From: Enterococcus thailandicus
GTDB taxonomy: Bacteria > Bacillota > Bacilli > Lactobacillales > Enterococcaceae
Direction of reading: 5' to 3'
Length of the DNA stretch: 40,092 nucleotides
NCBI RefSeq assembly: GCF_001886265.1
Contig: NZ_JXLE01000022.1
Location: 253-40,344, forward strand
Of this stretch, positions 8,756 to 17,860 are shown in pieces. The notes under the pieces were generated by a model. It was not told the origin of the DNA and made no database searches. It saw only the letters and a program-made list of their open reading frames with translations. The stretch's first letter is position 1. Every line of letters starts with the position of its first letter. A program made the position numbers and the translations under genes.

Positions 8756-9712
8756 TTATATGAGCTCCTTTGTTCGAACGTTGAATTTTCCTTGGTAGCT
8801 ATCACGACGAATTAATTCTTCATCAATTGCATTCAAGACTTCCCATTTTTTCAAGCTCCACATTGGTCCAATTAGTGAATCCCAGGGTGCATCACCAGTT
8901 AAACGATGAATAATGATTTCTTGAGGAATCATCTCTAGCTGATCACAGATTACATGAACATAGTCTTGTTGACTCATTAGCTGAAGGCGACCCTCATGAT
9001 AATCACGCAGCATGCGGGTTTTACGCATTAAGTGCATGAGGTGCAGCTTAATTCCTTGAATGTCAGAATCTAAGATTGTTCGGCGAACGTTTTCACGCAT
9101 CATCTCTAAAGATTCTCCAGGTAAGCCATTGATGAGGTGCGTACATACACGAATGTTGTGTTTGCGTAGTTTACTTACGCCGTCTAGATAAGTTTGATAA
9201 TCGTGTGCACGATTGATTGAAGTCGAAGTTTCCTCAAAAGTCGTTTGCAGGCCGAGTTCCACCCAAAGATAGAGACGAGTATTTAATTCGGCTAGATAAT
9301 CAACCACTTCATCTGGCAAGCAATCTGGTCGTGTACCAATCGAAAGTCCAACAACGCCAGGAAGATTGATAACTTGTTCAAAACGTTCTCGAATCACTTC
9401 AACAGGTGCATGTGTATTAGTGAAATTTTGAAAATAAACGATATATTGTTGTACATGTGGCCATTTTTGATGCATCATATCAATCTCTTTATGAAATTGA
9501 ATAGGCAGCGGATCTTCAGGCGCAACAATCATGTCTCCCGACCCAGAAACACTACAAAAAGTACAACCACCATGAGCTACCGTACCGTCACGGTTAGGAC
9601 AATCGAAGCCACCGTCGATAGGCACTTTGAAAATTTTGCCACCAAATTCATTGCGCAAAGCATAATTCCATGAATGATAACGTTTATTTCCTTCTGCATA
9701 AGGAAATTCCAT
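8756..9712 (-). CDS. Radical SAM protein, YtqA/YhcC family (TIGR01212)
   Basis: Iron-sulfur radical SAM protein of 318 residues. The cluster-binding cysteines are Cys38, Cys50 and Cys53 in the long-spaced CX11CX2C arrangement of this family rather than the classic CX3CX2C, within DCPNRDGTVAHGGCTFC. The central part resembles Elp3-type radical SAM domains (VGLSIGTRPDCLPDEV, LWVELGLQT, HLINGLPGES). The exact reaction is not established to my knowledge; the conserved pairing with MnmM suggests a role linked to tRNA wobble-uridine modification. The start ATG follows AGAAGGAA. It lies 26 bases behind the PAP2 gene and touches mnmM, so the three are probably one transcript. Confidence 0.85.
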   Translation of the reverse strand: MEFPYAEGNKRYHSWNYALRNEFGGKIFKVPIDGGFDCPNRDGTVAHGGCTFCSVSGSGDMIVAPEDPLPIQFHKEIDMMHQKWPHVQQYIVYFQNFTNTHAPVEVIRERFEQVINLPGVVGLSIGTRPDCLPDEVVDYLAELNTRLYLWVELGLQTTFEETSTSINRAHDYQTYLDGVSKLRKHNIRVCTHLINGLPGESLEMMRENVRRTILDSDIQGIKLHLMHLMRKTRMLRDYHEGRLQLMSQQDYVHVICDQLEMIPQEIIIHRLTGDAPWDSLIGPMWSLKKWEVLNAIDEELIRRDSYQGKFNVRTKELI

Positions 9713-9738
9713 TTAAATTCCTTCTTTCTTTTCCCTTG

Positions 9739-10371
9739 TTAGGTAATTGATTCCTTCTTTTTCAAATAAATTGGATAAGTGTAACATAACCAAGTTAATC
9801 CTAATAAGTAACCACCTAAAACATCGCTTGGAAAGTGTACGCCTAAATAAATTCGGCTAATACCAACACTTAAAATAATCAATCCTAAGATAAATTGCAA
9901 CAAAAATCGCACTGTTTTATTGTTTATCAAATGAGGTAATAAGAAAATCAAGGTGCCATACAAAATCATGCTCCCTGTCGAATGCCCACTAGGGAAGCTA
10001 TAGCTTGATTCACTAACTAAGTGTGGTAAGGTTGGGCGATCACGCATAAAAAATAATTTAATCAATGGATTAGTAATTCCAGCAATCAAAATAAAATTAG
10101 TTGTTAACCAAATCAGTTCGACATGTTTCTTTTTGATCCACAAGAAAAAAATCAAGCAAACAAAAATAGAAATGACGGTTAACGGGTTTCCTAATTTTGT
10201 AACCATCATTTGATACGTATTCCAATGTGGCAGTGGTGCTCGAATAATTGAAGTGAAGAATTGATCGAAGCCATGAAGCTGTGATAAATGAAATTTTACA
10301 AAATAACTAAGAGTTAAGAAAAGTACAAGAAAAATACTCGCTGTAACTCGAAACGTCGTGTTTTGTTTCAT
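9739..10371 (-). CDS. PAP2-family membrane phosphatase
   Basis: Integral membrane phosphatase of 210 residues with about six hydrophobic segments. The three PAP2 catalytic motifs are complete: KLFFMRDRP (105-113, KX6RP), PSGH (127-130) and SRIYLGVHFPSD (172-183), with His130 and His179 as the expected catalytic pair. Family members dephosphorylate lipid phosphates, including undecaprenyl diphosphate, phosphatidate or phosphatidylglycerol phosphate, on the outer face of the membrane. Recycling of undecaprenyl diphosphate is plausible, but the substrate cannot be read from sequence. AAGGAGG lies six bases before the ATG. It is the first gene of the minus-strand operon with the radical SAM and mnmM genes. 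Confidence 0.9.
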   Translation of the reverse strand: MKQNTTFRVTASIFLVLFLTLSYFVKFHLSQLHGFDQFFTSIIRAPLPHWNTYQMMVTKLGNPLTVISIFVCLIFFLWIKKKHVELIWLTTNFILIAGITNPLIKLFFMRDRPTLPHLVSESSYSFPSGHSTGSMILYGTLIFLLPHLINNKTVRFLLQFILGLIILSVGISRIYLGVHFPSDVLGGYLLGLTWLCYTYPIYLKKKESIT

Positions 10372-10398
10372 AAAATGCCTCCTTAATCTAATGAAATC

Positions 10399-10407
10399 AT
10401 TATAGCA
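10399..10407 (-). promoter_or_regulatory. Extended -10 promoter of the PAP2-radical SAM-mnmM operon
   Basis: On the minus strand the sequence reads TGCTATAAT, a perfect -10 hexamer with the TGn extension, 28 bp before the PAP2 start codon. No good -35 is seen. Confidence 0.65.
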
Positions 10408-10599
10408 TTTTTTTAGTCGCTAGATTTTTTGCTCGGAGAAACGAAATGAAAAACTGATGAAATTTTGATGATAGGCTCTGGCGTAATGCTGACGAAAAGA
10501 TTTAGTAATATTTCTGAAATAAAAACTAATGATTTTAAAAAGTCATTAGTTTCTGCAACGTAGAGCTATCAAGACTTTTATGAACTCAAATGATTGGGT

Positions 10600-10636
10600 A
10601 TTACATAAAATTACATACAGATTACAAAGGATAACA
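10600..10636 (-). promoter_or_regulatory. Phased WalR (VicR/YycF)-like box array upstream of the muramidase gene
   Basis: Three copies of ATTACA (10600-10605, 10610-10615, 10621-10626) and one ATAACA (10631-10636) stand 10, 11 and 10 bp apart. On the minus strand these read TGTAAT and TGTTAT, all fitting the WalR half-site TGTWAH. The pair at 10610 and 10621 has exactly the published TGTWAH-N5-TGTWAH geometry. The 344-bp space between the PAP2 and muramidase genes holds this array, the two promoters and otherwise plain AT-rich sequence. WalKR is the essential cell-wall two-component system controlling autolysins in Firmicutes. Confidence 0.55.
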
Positions 10637-10674
10637 AAGAGTTTAAAGAACTTTTAATGTAGTTTAAGAAAAGT

Positions 10675-10686
10675 TATACTTATAGT
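10675..10686 (+). promoter_or_regulatory. Candidate -10 region of the muramidase promoter
   Basis: Two overlapping candidates, TATACT (10675-10680) and TATAGT (10681-10686), lie about 30-40 bp before the ATG. Neither has a clear -35, consistent with activator dependence on the WalR-like boxes upstream. Confidence 0.4.
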
Positions 10687-10715
10687 AACTGAAAAATGGA
10701 TGCGGAGGATAGAAA

Positions 10716-12749
10716 ATGGAGAAGGCAACGATCGGAAGAAAAGAGCGGAGACGCCAAGAAGAAAAGAAACGTTTTAGAAATGCAAAACGTGGAGTAGCAG
10801 CAGTTGGTACTGCAATGGTTGGTTGTTCTGTTGTGGCACCGTTGATTCAACCAGTTCCTGTAGCCGCAAATGAGCTACCTGCTCAAGTTGGTGCAAGAAT
10901 CAATACTTCAGCATTTATTGCGGAAATCTCAACTTATGCGCAACCTATTGCCCAAGCAAATGATTTATACGCTTCGGTTATGATTGCCCAAGCAGTTGTT
11001 GAGAGCGGCTGGGGAAGTAGTGCGTTGTCACAATCACCTTATCACAATTTATTTGGAATCAAAGGCAGTTACCAAGGTCAAACTGTTTATATGAATACAT
11101 TAGAATATTTAAATAATAAATGGGTAACGAAAAAAGAACCTTTCCGTCATTACCCAACTTTTGCAGAATCATTTAGTGATAATGCTTATGTATTGCGCAA
11201 TACTTCTTTTGGCAATGGCTACTATTATGCTGGTACTTGGAAAAGTAATACCAAGTCTTACACAGAAGCTACTGCAGCATTAACTGGTCGCTATGCGACA
11301 GATCCAACGTATTCAACAAAATTAAATAATATTATCGTAACTTATGGATTAACCAAATACGATACACCTGCAACTGGTAATGCGGGTGGTGGTGCTACAA
11401 CTGGTTCAGGCAGTGGGGTGAATACAGGAACAGGCTCAAATAATTCTGTGACGACACCAACTGATAATGGTTCTACAACTACCACATCAACGTATACTGT
11501 CAAATCAGGTGATTCTGTCTGGGGTATTGCGAATGCGCATGGAATTACCATGGCGCAATTGATTGATTGGAACAATATCAAAAATAATTTTGTTTACCCA
11601 GGCCAACGTTTAACAATCAAAGGGGAACAATCAACAGGTTCATCAACAAATAATTCTGGAAGTAATACGAACTCTTCTGGTAACAGTAATACAACGAATA
11701 CACAACCAAGTAATGGTTCGAAATATACCGTTAAATCAGGTGATTCTGTTTGGGGTATCTCAAATGCACATGGGATTACAATGAATCAATTGATCCAATG
11801 GAACAATATCAAAAATAATTTTGTTTATCCTGGTCAACAATTAGTTGTTTCTAATGGTACAACTGGCACAACGACAAATCCAGGTTCATCAAATTCAAAT
11901 GTGAATACAAATCAATCAGGTAATGCAAGTGCATCGACTGGTTCTTATACGGTTAAAGCGGGTGATTCTGTCTGGGGCGTGGCAAATGCCCACGGAATCA
12001 CGATGGCACAACTTATCCAATGGAATAAAATCTCGAATAACTTCATTTATCCAGGGCAAAAACTGATTGTGAAGAATGGGACATCAAGTAGTGCGACAAC
12101 CAACAATAATGCTACTACGAATAATAGTAATTCGACCAGCTCTTCAGCAGAAACAACAACTTCTTCCACTTACACGGTGAAGGCAGGCGAATCTGTTTGG
12201 GGCGTAGCAAACAAAAACAACATTACCATGGCACAATTGATTGAATGGAATAATATTCAAAATAATTTCATTTATCCAGGGCAAAAATTGATTATCAAGG
12301 GTGGTTCTACTGCATCGACTAATTCAGCAAGTGGGAATGCAACAGCTACGACTGGAAATAACGCAGCGAATACAACTACTTCTTCAAATAATGCGAAACC
12401 AACGACAAGCACAAGTACCAGTGGAGATACACTGTACACGGTGAAGGCAGGCGAATCTGTCTGGGGTGTAGCAAATAAAAATAACATTACTATGGAACAA
12501 TTCATTGAGTGGAACAACATAAAAAACAATTTCATTTATCCAGGCCAAAAAGTCATTGTGAAAAAAGGATCAGCACAAACAACAGCACCTACTACTAACT
12601 CTGGGACTAAAAAGTACACAGTAAAAGCCGGTGAGTCTGTTTGGAGTGTTGCCAACGATCACAATTTATCAATGGCGCAATTCATTGAGTGGAATAATAT
12701 TAAAGACAATTTCATTTATCCAGGTCAAAGTGTGATAGTTGCAAAATAA
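10716..12749 (+). CDS. Secreted autolysin (muramidase-2/AtlA-like, GH73) with six LysM domains
   Basis: Peptidoglycan hydrolase of 677 residues, secreted and held on the wall by LysM modules. A long basic N-terminus (1-26) precedes a hydrophobic stretch and a likely signal cleavage near residue 51 (VAA-NE). The GH73 glucosaminidase-type domain spans about 60-215, with the catalytic glutamate candidate Glu96 in [12 protein letters not shown]. Then come six LysM repeats (about 259-302, 337-378, 410-453, 485-528, 573-616, 633-676), separated by Ser/Thr/Asn-rich linkers of 16-44 residues. Size and design match E. hirae muramidase-2. GH73 AtlA proteins are N-acetylglucosaminidases, while Mur-2 was reported as a muramidase, so the bond cleaved is uncertain. 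GGAGGA sets the ATG. Confidence 0.93.
   Translation: MEKATIGRKERRRQEEKKRFRNAKRGVAAVGTAMVGCSVVAPLIQPVPVAANELPAQVGARINTSAFIAEISTYAQPIAQANDLYASVMIAQAVVESGWGSSALSQSPYHNLFGIKGSYQGQTVYMNTLEYLNNKWVTKKEPFRHYPTFAESFSDNAYVLRNTSFGNGYYYAGTWKSNTKSYTEATAALTGRYATDPTYSTKLNNIIVTYGLTKYDTPATGNAGGGATTGSGSGVNTGTGSNNSVTTPTDNGSTTTTSTYTVKSGDSVWGIANAHGITMAQLIDWNNIKNNFVYPGQRLTIKGEQSTGSSTNNSGSNTNSSGNSNTTNTQPSNGSKYTVKSGDSVWGISNAHGITMNQLIQWNNIKNNFVYPGQQLVVSNGTTGTTTNPGSSNSNVNTNQSGNASASTGSYTVKAGDSVWGVANAHGITMAQLIQWNKISNNFIYPGQKLIVKNGTSSSATTNNNATTNNSNSTSSSAETTTSSTYTVKAGESVWGVANKNNITMAQLIEWNNIQNNFIYPGQKLIIKGGSTASTNSASGNATATTGNNAANTTTSSNNAKPTTSTSTSGDTLYTVKAGESVWGVANKNNITMEQFIEWNNIKNNFIYPGQKVIVKKGSAQTTAPTTNSGTKKYTVKAGESVWSVANDHNLSMAQFIEWNNIKDNFIYPGQSVIVAK
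11490..12743 (+). repeat. Six LysM-coding repeats
   Basis: Six in-frame repeats of about 130 bp (starting at 11490, 11724, 11943, 12168, 12432 and 12612) encode Y-TVK-(S/A)-G-(D/E)-SVW...YPGQ. Repeats 1-2 and repeats 4-5 are nearly identical within each pair, and DNA similarity is also high, so copy number may vary by recombination. Confidence 0.9.
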
Positions 12750-12763
12750 ATCTAAAAATTTTG

Positions 12764-12778
12764 TCAAATACTATTTGA
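12764..12778. repeat. Perfect palindrome over the leuS promoter
   Basis: TCAAATACTATTTGA is a perfect 7-1-7 inverted repeat overlapping the -35 of the T-box leader promoter. No terminator is visible after the muramidase stop (12749), so this short hairpin is the only structure there. It could be an operator or chance. Confidence 0.4.
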
Positions 12779-12803
12779 ACTTACTGAAGATATTTGTTAC
12801 TAT
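12775..12803 (+). promoter_or_regulatory. Promoter of the leuS T-box transcript
   Basis: TTGAAC (12775-12780), a 17-bp spacer and TACTAT (12798-12803). Start predicted near 12810, just before the T-box leader. Confidence 0.65.
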
Positions 12804-12809
12804 GAATCT

Positions 12810-13060
12810 ACTTAAATAAGCAACACTTGAAAAGGAATTAGTAAAAAGTTGGAAGTTTTAGAGAGCACATGGTTGGTGAAAATGTGTACGGACGCTTTTG
12901 AACTCGCCTTTGAGTTGCCTTTGCTGAAAATAAAAGTAAGCAATGGCGGTGACGACCGTTACAACGTTTGAGGCCTATTTCCAATGGAAAAGGTAAAAAT
13001 TAGGTGGTACCACGTAGATTACGTCCTATAAAAAGAGCAATCTTTTTATAGGACTTTTTT
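12810..13060 (+). promoter_or_regulatory. Leucine T-box riboswitch with transcription attenuator
   Basis: The leader has the hallmarks of a T-box in order: AGTA (12840-12843), AGAGAG (12860-12865), GGTTGGTGAAAA (12871-12882), the specifier region GAA-CTC-GCC with Leu codon CTC at 12903-12905, and the T-box sequence AGGTGGTACCACG (13002-13014). It ends in a terminator with a perfect 14-bp stem (13023-13036 with 13041-13054, loop GCAA) and six T. TGGT in the T-box pairs with the ACCA end of an uncharged tRNA with discriminator A, as in tRNA-Leu. Uncharged tRNA-Leu stabilises the antiterminator and lets leuS be transcribed. The 388-bp gap between genes is filled by this element and its promoter. 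Confidence 0.95.
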
Positions 13061-13137
13061 GTTTTTTATCGGTAGAACGAAAAAAATAATGAGGAAAGTA
13101 ACTTACTTTCAAGGAAAAAAATGCAGGGGGACAGAAA

Positions 13138-15552
13138 ATGAGTTATAACCATAAAGAAATTGAAAAAAAATGGCAAAAATATTGGGCGAAAAATCACACA
13201 TTTAATACCCAAGATGATCCACAAAAACCAAAATTTTACGCACTAGATATGTTTCCGTATCCATCTGGTCAAGGATTACATGTGGGACATCCAGAAGGAT
13301 ATACTGCAACAGATATTCTTTCACGTGTGAAACGTAGTCAAGGTTTCAATGTGTTGCATCCAATGGGGTGGGATGCATTTGGACTTCCAGCAGAGCAGTA
13401 CGCATTAGATACTGGGAATGATCCTGCAGAATTCACGAAGAAAAATATTGAAACGTTCCGTCGTCAAATCAATTCTTTAGGCTTTAGTTATGATTGGAAC
13501 CGTGAAGTGAATACCACAGATCCAGAGTATTACAAATGGACACAATGGATCTTTACGAAATTATATGAAAAAGGGTTAGCGTATGAAGCAGAAGTTGCTG
13601 TGAACTGGGTTCCAGAACTAGGAACAGTGATTTCAAATGAAGAAGTTATTGATGGAAAGAGCGAACGTGGCGGCTTTGACGTCGTGCGTAAACCGATGCG
13701 CCAATGGATGTTGAAAATTACTGCATATGCGGATCGCTTATTAGACGATTTAGAAACCGTAGATTGGCCAGAAAGCATTAAAGAAATGCAAAGAAACTGG
13801 ATTGGTCGCTCAGTTGGGGCAAATGTGGAATTCAAAGTGGCTGGGACAGATAAATCTTATACAGTCTTCACAACTCGTCCCGATACATTATTTGGAACAA
13901 CTTATTCTGTTTTAGCACCAGAATTAGATTTGGTTCGTGAAATCACGACGCCAGAACAAAAAGCAGCTGTTGAAGCGTATATTGAAGAAACTGCGAAAAA
14001 ATCTGATTTGAAGCGGACAGATCTTGCCAAAGAAAAAACAGGAGTCTTTACTGGTGCGTATGCAATTAATCCAGCCAATGGCAAAGAAATTCCAATTTGG
14101 ATTGCTGATTATGTACTTGCTTCTTATGGAACAGGTGCGATCATGGCAGTTCCTGCGCATGATGAGCGTGACTATGAATTTGCCAGAGTGTTTGATTTGC
14201 CAATCCAACCAGTTATTGAAGGTGGCGATCTTTCAAAAGCAGCACATACAGAAGATGGCCCACATATCAATTCTGAGTTTTTAGATGGCTTGAACACAGA
14301 AGAAGCCATTGCTAAAATGAATAGCTGGCTTGAGGAAAATGGTTTTGGTAAAAAAGAAGTTAGCTACCGTTTACGCGACTGGTTGTTCTCACGTCAACGT
14401 TATTGGGGAGAACCAATTCCAATTATTCATTGGGAAGACGGCACAGTAACTGCACTATCAGAAGAAGAATTACCATTACGTTTGCCAATTACAGATAACA
14501 TTAAACCAAGTGGTACTGGTGAGTCACCATTAGCAAATATCACTGATTGGGTCAATGTTGTTGATCCAGAAACAGGTAAAAAAGGTCGTCGCGAAACAAA
14601 TACGATGCCACAATGGGCTGGGAGTTCTTGGTATTACCTACGCTACATTGATCCACACAATAAAAAAGAATTAGCAAACTATGAAAAACTAGAACGCTGG
14701 ATGCCAGTGGATATCTATGTTGGTGGTGCTGAACATGCAGTGCTACATTTATTATATGTTCGCTTCTGGCATAAATTCCTGTATGATATTGGTGTTGTTC
14801 CAACAAAAGAACCATTCCAAAAATTGTATAACCAAGGAATGATCTTAGGCGAGAACAATGAGAAAATGTCAAAATCACGTGGAAATGTTGTAAATCCAGA
14901 TGACGTAGTTGAAGCTTATGGTGCGGATACATTACGCATGTATGAAATGTTCATGGGACCTTTAGATGCTTCGATTGCATGGAGCGAAAACGGACTAGAA
15001 GGTAGCCGTAAATTCTTGGATCGTGTATGGCGCCTGATCGTGGATGAAAACAATAAAATGCGTGATCGTATCACAACCATCAATGATGGCAAACTAGCAA
15101 AAGTTTACAATCAAACAGTGAAAAAGGTAACAGAAGACTATGCAAGCATGCATTTCAACACAGCTATTTCTCAATTAATGGTCTTTGTTAACGAAGCGTA
15201 TAAAGCGGATGCCTTGCCTTACGAGTATGTTGAAGGATTTGTTCAATTGTTAGCGCCTGTTGCGCCACATTTGGGCGAAGAACTTTGGGCAATTTTAGGA
15301 AACGAAGATGGAATTTCTTATGTACCTTGGCCAACATATGATGAAGCTGCATTGGTTGAAGATGAGATTGAAGTTGTTTTCCAAGTCAACGGAAAAGTTC
15401 GTTCTAAAGCAAATGTTGCACGTGACTTAGGCAAAGATGAGCTTGAAAAAGTAGCTTTAGCAGATGAAGCAATTCAAGAACAAATTGCTGGAAAAACGGT
15501 TCGTAAAGTGATTGCTGTTCCAAATAAATTGGTTAATATTGTTGCAAACTAA
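13138..15552 (+). CDS. leuS: Leucyl-tRNA synthetase
   Basis: Class Ia aminoacyl-tRNA synthetase of 804 residues, charging tRNA-Leu with leucine in the cytoplasm. The HIGH signature is HVGH (48-51) after [10 protein letters not shown], and the KMSKS loop is at 576-580 ([12 protein letters not shown]). The editing CP1 domain lies between them, recognisable by [12 protein letters not shown] and [15 protein letters not shown]. The C-terminal anticodon-binding region ends at VNIVAN. The length is normal for bacterial LeuRS. AGGGGGA eight bases upstream sets the ATG. Expression is governed by the leucine T-box leader, and a strong terminator closes the unit. Confidence 0.98.
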   Translation: MSYNHKEIEKKWQKYWAKNHTFNTQDDPQKPKFYALDMFPYPSGQGLHVGHPEGYTATDILSRVKRSQGFNVLHPMGWDAFGLPAEQYALDTGNDPAEFTKKNIETFRRQINSLGFSYDWNREVNTTDPEYYKWTQWIFTKLYEKGLAYEAEVAVNWVPELGTVISNEEVIDGKSERGGFDVVRKPMRQWMLKITAYADRLLDDLETVDWPESIKEMQRNWIGRSVGANVEFKVAGTDKSYTVFTTRPDTLFGTTYSVLAPELDLVREITTPEQKAAVEAYIEETAKKSDLKRTDLAKEKTGVFTGAYAINPANGKEIPIWIADYVLASYGTGAIMAVPAHDERDYEFARVFDLPIQPVIEGGDLSKAAHTEDGPHINSEFLDGLNTEEAIAKMNSWLEENGFGKKEVSYRLRDWLFSRQRYWGEPIPIIHWEDGTVTALSEEELPLRLPITDNIKPSGTGESPLANITDWVNVVDPETGKKGRRETNTMPQWAGSSWYYLRYIDPHNKKELANYEKLERWMPVDIYVGGAEHAVLHLLYVRFWHKFLYDIGVVPTKEPFQKLYNQGMILGENNEKMSKSRGNVVNPDDVVEAYGADTLRMYEMFMGPLDASIAWSENGLEGSRKFLDRVWRLIVDENNKMRDRITTINDGKLAKVYNQTVKKVTEDYASMHFNTAISQLMVFVNEAYKADALPYEYVEGFVQLLAPVAPHLGEELWAILGNEDGISYVPWPTYDEAALVEDEIEVVFQVNGKVRSKANVARDLGKDELEKVALADEAIQEQIAGKTVRKVIAVPNKLVNIVAN

Positions 15553-15578
15553 AAACAAGCAGCAAACGGATTAAAACG

Positions 15579-15622
15579 AGAGAGGAAACTCAAGCATCAT
15601 TGAGTTTCCTCTCTTTGTTTTT
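15579..15622 (+). terminator. Intrinsic terminator of leuS
   Basis: AGAGAGGAAACTCAA (15579-15593) pairs perfectly with TTGAGTTTCCTCTCT (15600-15614) around a six-base loop, followed by TTGTTTTT. Confidence 0.92.
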
Positions 15623-15677
15623 CATTTGGAATGAGGGAGGAAAGCAAAGTAGGTTATAATCGTTTCAACCTATTTTT

Positions 15678-15705
15678 TTGGCTACTCAATCAAGAATGCT
15701 ATACT
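15678..15705 (+). promoter_or_regulatory. Promoter of the small basic protein gene
   Basis: TTGGCT (15678-15683), a 16-bp spacer and an extended -10 TGCTATACT (15697-15705). The transcript would start near 15712, giving a very short leader that begins at the Shine-Dalgarno. A second TATAAT at 15655-15660 lacks a -35. Confidence 0.6.
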
Positions 15706-15727
15706 TTATTAAAAAGGGGGAAATGAC

Positions 15728-15961
15728 ATGAAGCTCACAGAAAACGTTGAAACGTATTTACAAAAGAAACGAGCGGAAAGAAGTGAAACAATTCGAAAAA
15801 GAAATCAAGAACCGAATAGAAGAAAGAAGCAAACTGGCTGGGGAAAAATGGCAGATTCTGGATATGGTGGGTTGAACAAGGTAAATAAAATCGATTTAAA
15901 AGATTTTTTAGCCGCTGAGCAACGAAATGTAGAAGAGCGAGTAAAAAAACCTAAAAGATAA
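15728..15961 (+). CDS. Small, highly basic hypothetical protein
   Basis: A 77-residue protein I do not recognise. It is rich in Lys and Arg, with a helical, charged first third (LTENVETYLQKKRAERSE), a basic middle (NRRKKQTGWGK), a Gly-containing segment MADSGYGGLNKVNKIDL, and a basic tail (VEERVKKPKR). There is no signal peptide, membrane segment or cysteine. The case for a real gene is a strong Shine-Dalgarno (AAAAAGGGGG) seven bases before the ATG, its own good promoter, and its own hairpin after the stop. The composition would suit binding to RNA, DNA or the ribosome, but this is only a guess. It is monocistronic, between leuS and murE. Confidence 0.75.
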   Translation: MKLTENVETYLQKKRAERSETIRKRNQEPNRRKKQTGWGKMADSGYGGLNKVNKIDLKDFLAAEQRNVEERVKKPKR

Positions 15962-15974
15962 ATTGGCTTACATA

Positions 15975-16008
15975 AAAAATGGACTGCGATTTTTTTCGCA
16001 GTCCATTT
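15975..16008. terminator. Hairpin terminator between the small basic gene and murE
   Basis: AAATGGACTGCGA (15977-15989) pairs perfectly with TCGCAGTCCATTT (15996-16008) around a T6 loop. The A run to its left gives a good U-tract for the minus-strand murE transcript; on the plus strand the T-tract is weaker. Confidence 0.75.
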
Positions 16009-16059
16009 GCATTATTTAGTAATAATAGGATTAATGTGTATGCAGGTATAAATTACTAA

Positions 16060-17571
16060 TTAAAGTTGTTTTTCCTCGATCAGTCGCTTCACGATAGCAT
16101 AATCACCTTCATAAAGAACATCTTCGCCATTGATTTTTTGATAAGGATCCACGCCTTTTCCGGCAATGACTACGGAATCTTCGGCTGTACTTTCAGTCAA
16201 AGCCTGTTCAATCGCAGCTGGACGATCCATTTCATAATGAATAAGCAACTCTTCATTCGTGATTGCTTCAGCAATTTCATCGGCAATTTTTTGAGGATCT
16301 TCAAAGGCTGGATCATCAGCCGTTAAGAAAACAACATCTGCTGTTTCTGACAAGACTTTTCCAAAATCATGACGTCGAGAAATAGCTTTATTTCCGGGAC
16401 TGCCCAAGACAACAATGACGCGCCCCTTAGGATGTTCACTTTTGGCAAATGCCAATAATGTTTTTAAACTTAAATAATTATGTGCATAGTCAACATAAAC
16501 ATGTGCACCATTCTGTTGAATTAGCTGATCCATACGTCCGGGAACGCGAGCTGCTTTTAAGCCAGTTTGCGCATCTTCGATTGAAGCACCAGTCAAAGCA
16601 GCTGCAATGATTGCGCTAGTCGCATTTTCTTGATTGAATCCGCCAGCCAGTAAAATATCATATTCTGCTTCGATGGGTAACTGTCCATGATGACTTGTCA
16701 AAGCAAAAGGATGACCTAATCCGGATAAACTTGTGACTTGATAAGTTGTTTCAGGCGAGCGCCCATACACAATTGCAGGTATGTGATAAAGGTCAGCAGT
16801 TTCTTTCAACAGCTCGAAATAATCACTTTCATGATTCAAGACAACGGTTTTAGAATTTAAAATCAACTGACGTTTACAATAAAAGTAATCATCAAATGTT
16901 GGATGCTCGATTGGGCTAATGTGGTCGGGTGAAATGTTTAAGAAGATACCGACATCTAATGTTAGTCCATAGACGCGCTGTGTTTTATAAGCCTGAGAAG
17001 AAACTTCCATGACTAAATGAGTCATCCCATTCGTAACTGCTTCAGCCATCATTCGATACAAATCCAAAGATTCTGGTGTGGTCAAATGAGATTTGAAATA
17101 AGTTTGGCCATCTAGTGTTGTATTCATTGTCGAAAGCAAGGCAGTTTTCTTATTCGTTGTGTGGTCTAGGATTGCCTTGGTAAAATAAGCTGCTGTTGTT
17201 TTTCCTTTCGTGCCAGTATAACCAATGACCTGTAGTTTTTGTTGTGGATAATCATAAAATGCCATGGCTAAAATGGCCATCGCTTTACGAATGTCGGTAA
17301 CGATAACGCCCACAGCAGCTACTTCATAAGGCTGTTCAGCGACATAATAAGCTAGCCCTTGCGAAACAGCAGACTGTAAATACGCCTCTTTAAAGTTCAG
17401 ACCTTTACAAAAAAATAAAGTTGATTCATCGACTTGACGAGAATCATAACTGATCGTTTCAAATGAAAAATTAGTTGGCGCAGTTAAATGCCAGCCTTGA
17501 TTGGAAACAAATTCTTTTAATAGATTTTCTTTTAGTAACAATTCACGGACATCTTCTAAGGAGAAGCTCAT
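16060..17571 (-). CDS. murE: UDP-N-acetylmuramoyl-L-alanyl-D-glutamate--L-lysine ligase
   Basis: Cytoplasmic Mur ligase of 503 residues adding the third amino acid of the peptidoglycan stem peptide with ATP. The N-terminal UDP-binding domain carries SYDSRQV (41-47). The central ATPase domain has the P-loop GYTGTKGKTT (117-126), and YCKRQ (231-235) holds the lysine expected to be carbamylated. The C-terminal domain has DDPAFEDP (419-426) in place of the DNPR motif of diaminopimelate-type enzymes, which indicates L-lysine specificity, as expected for an enterococcus. GAGGG lies eight bases before the ATG. The gene stands alone and diverges from the lipid II flippase gene. Confidence 0.93.
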   Translation of the reverse strand: MSFSLEDVRELLLKENLLKEFVSNQGWHLTAPTNFSFETISYDSRQVDESTLFFCKGLNFKEAYLQSAVSQGLAYYVAEQPYEVAAVGVIVTDIRKAMAILAMAFYDYPQQKLQVIGYTGTKGKTTAAYFTKAILDHTTNKKTALLSTMNTTLDGQTYFKSHLTTPESLDLYRMMAEAVTNGMTHLVMEVSSQAYKTQRVYGLTLDVGIFLNISPDHISPIEHPTFDDYFYCKRQLILNSKTVVLNHESDYFELLKETADLYHIPAIVYGRSPETTYQVTSLSGLGHPFALTSHHGQLPIEAEYDILLAGGFNQENATSAIIAAALTGASIEDAQTGLKAARVPGRMDQLIQQNGAHVYVDYAHNYLSLKTLLAFAKSEHPKGRVIVVLGSPGNKAISRRHDFGKVLSETADVVFLTADDPAFEDPQKIADEIAEAITNEELLIHYEMDRPAAIEQALTESTAEDSVVIAGKGVDPYQKINGEDVLYEGDYAIVKRLIEEKQL

Positions 17572-17606
17572 TGATTGATCCCTCGCTTTGTTGAATTTTC
17601 TAACTA

Positions 17607-17615
17607 ATTATAGCA
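17607..17615 (-). promoter_or_regulatory. Extended -10 promoter of murE
   Basis: The minus strand reads TGCTATAAT, about 36 bp before the murE ATG, a perfect extended -10. No clear -35 is present. Confidence 0.6.
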
Positions 17616-17721
17616 TAGCATGAAATGTTTTTCTTTAATGCAAGGTTCTTTTTAGGAAAATCGCTTAGGTTCAGATTACTTGAACAGAGTAGATACTTTT
17701 TAAGAAAAGAGCGTGTTGTAG

Positions 17722-17803
17722 ACTAGCAAATTCAGTTGAAAAAGAAACCGAATTCAAAAAAAGCACATCTTCACAGAAAAACCATCGAAAAGAGATTGCT
17801 AGT
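17722..17803. repeat. Inverted repeat in the murE/murJ intergenic region
   Basis: ACTAGCAA (17722-17729) and TTGCTAGT (17796-17803) are perfect 8-bp inverted arms 66 bp apart; a smaller repeat, GTTCA-N7-TGAAC, lies at 17669-17685. These are the only structured elements I see in the 289-bp gap besides the murE promoter. Their role is unknown. Confidence 0.35.
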
Positions 17804-17860
17804 TTCCTGTTTTACAATTAAAATAATAGTAATGTTTTGAAGAAAGTTGGAATAATTGAG

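Noticed and set aside
14552-14932. 126-codon minus-strand open frame
   Set aside because: Antisense to the conserved KMSKS half of leuS, without start signals; composition reflects the opposite strand.
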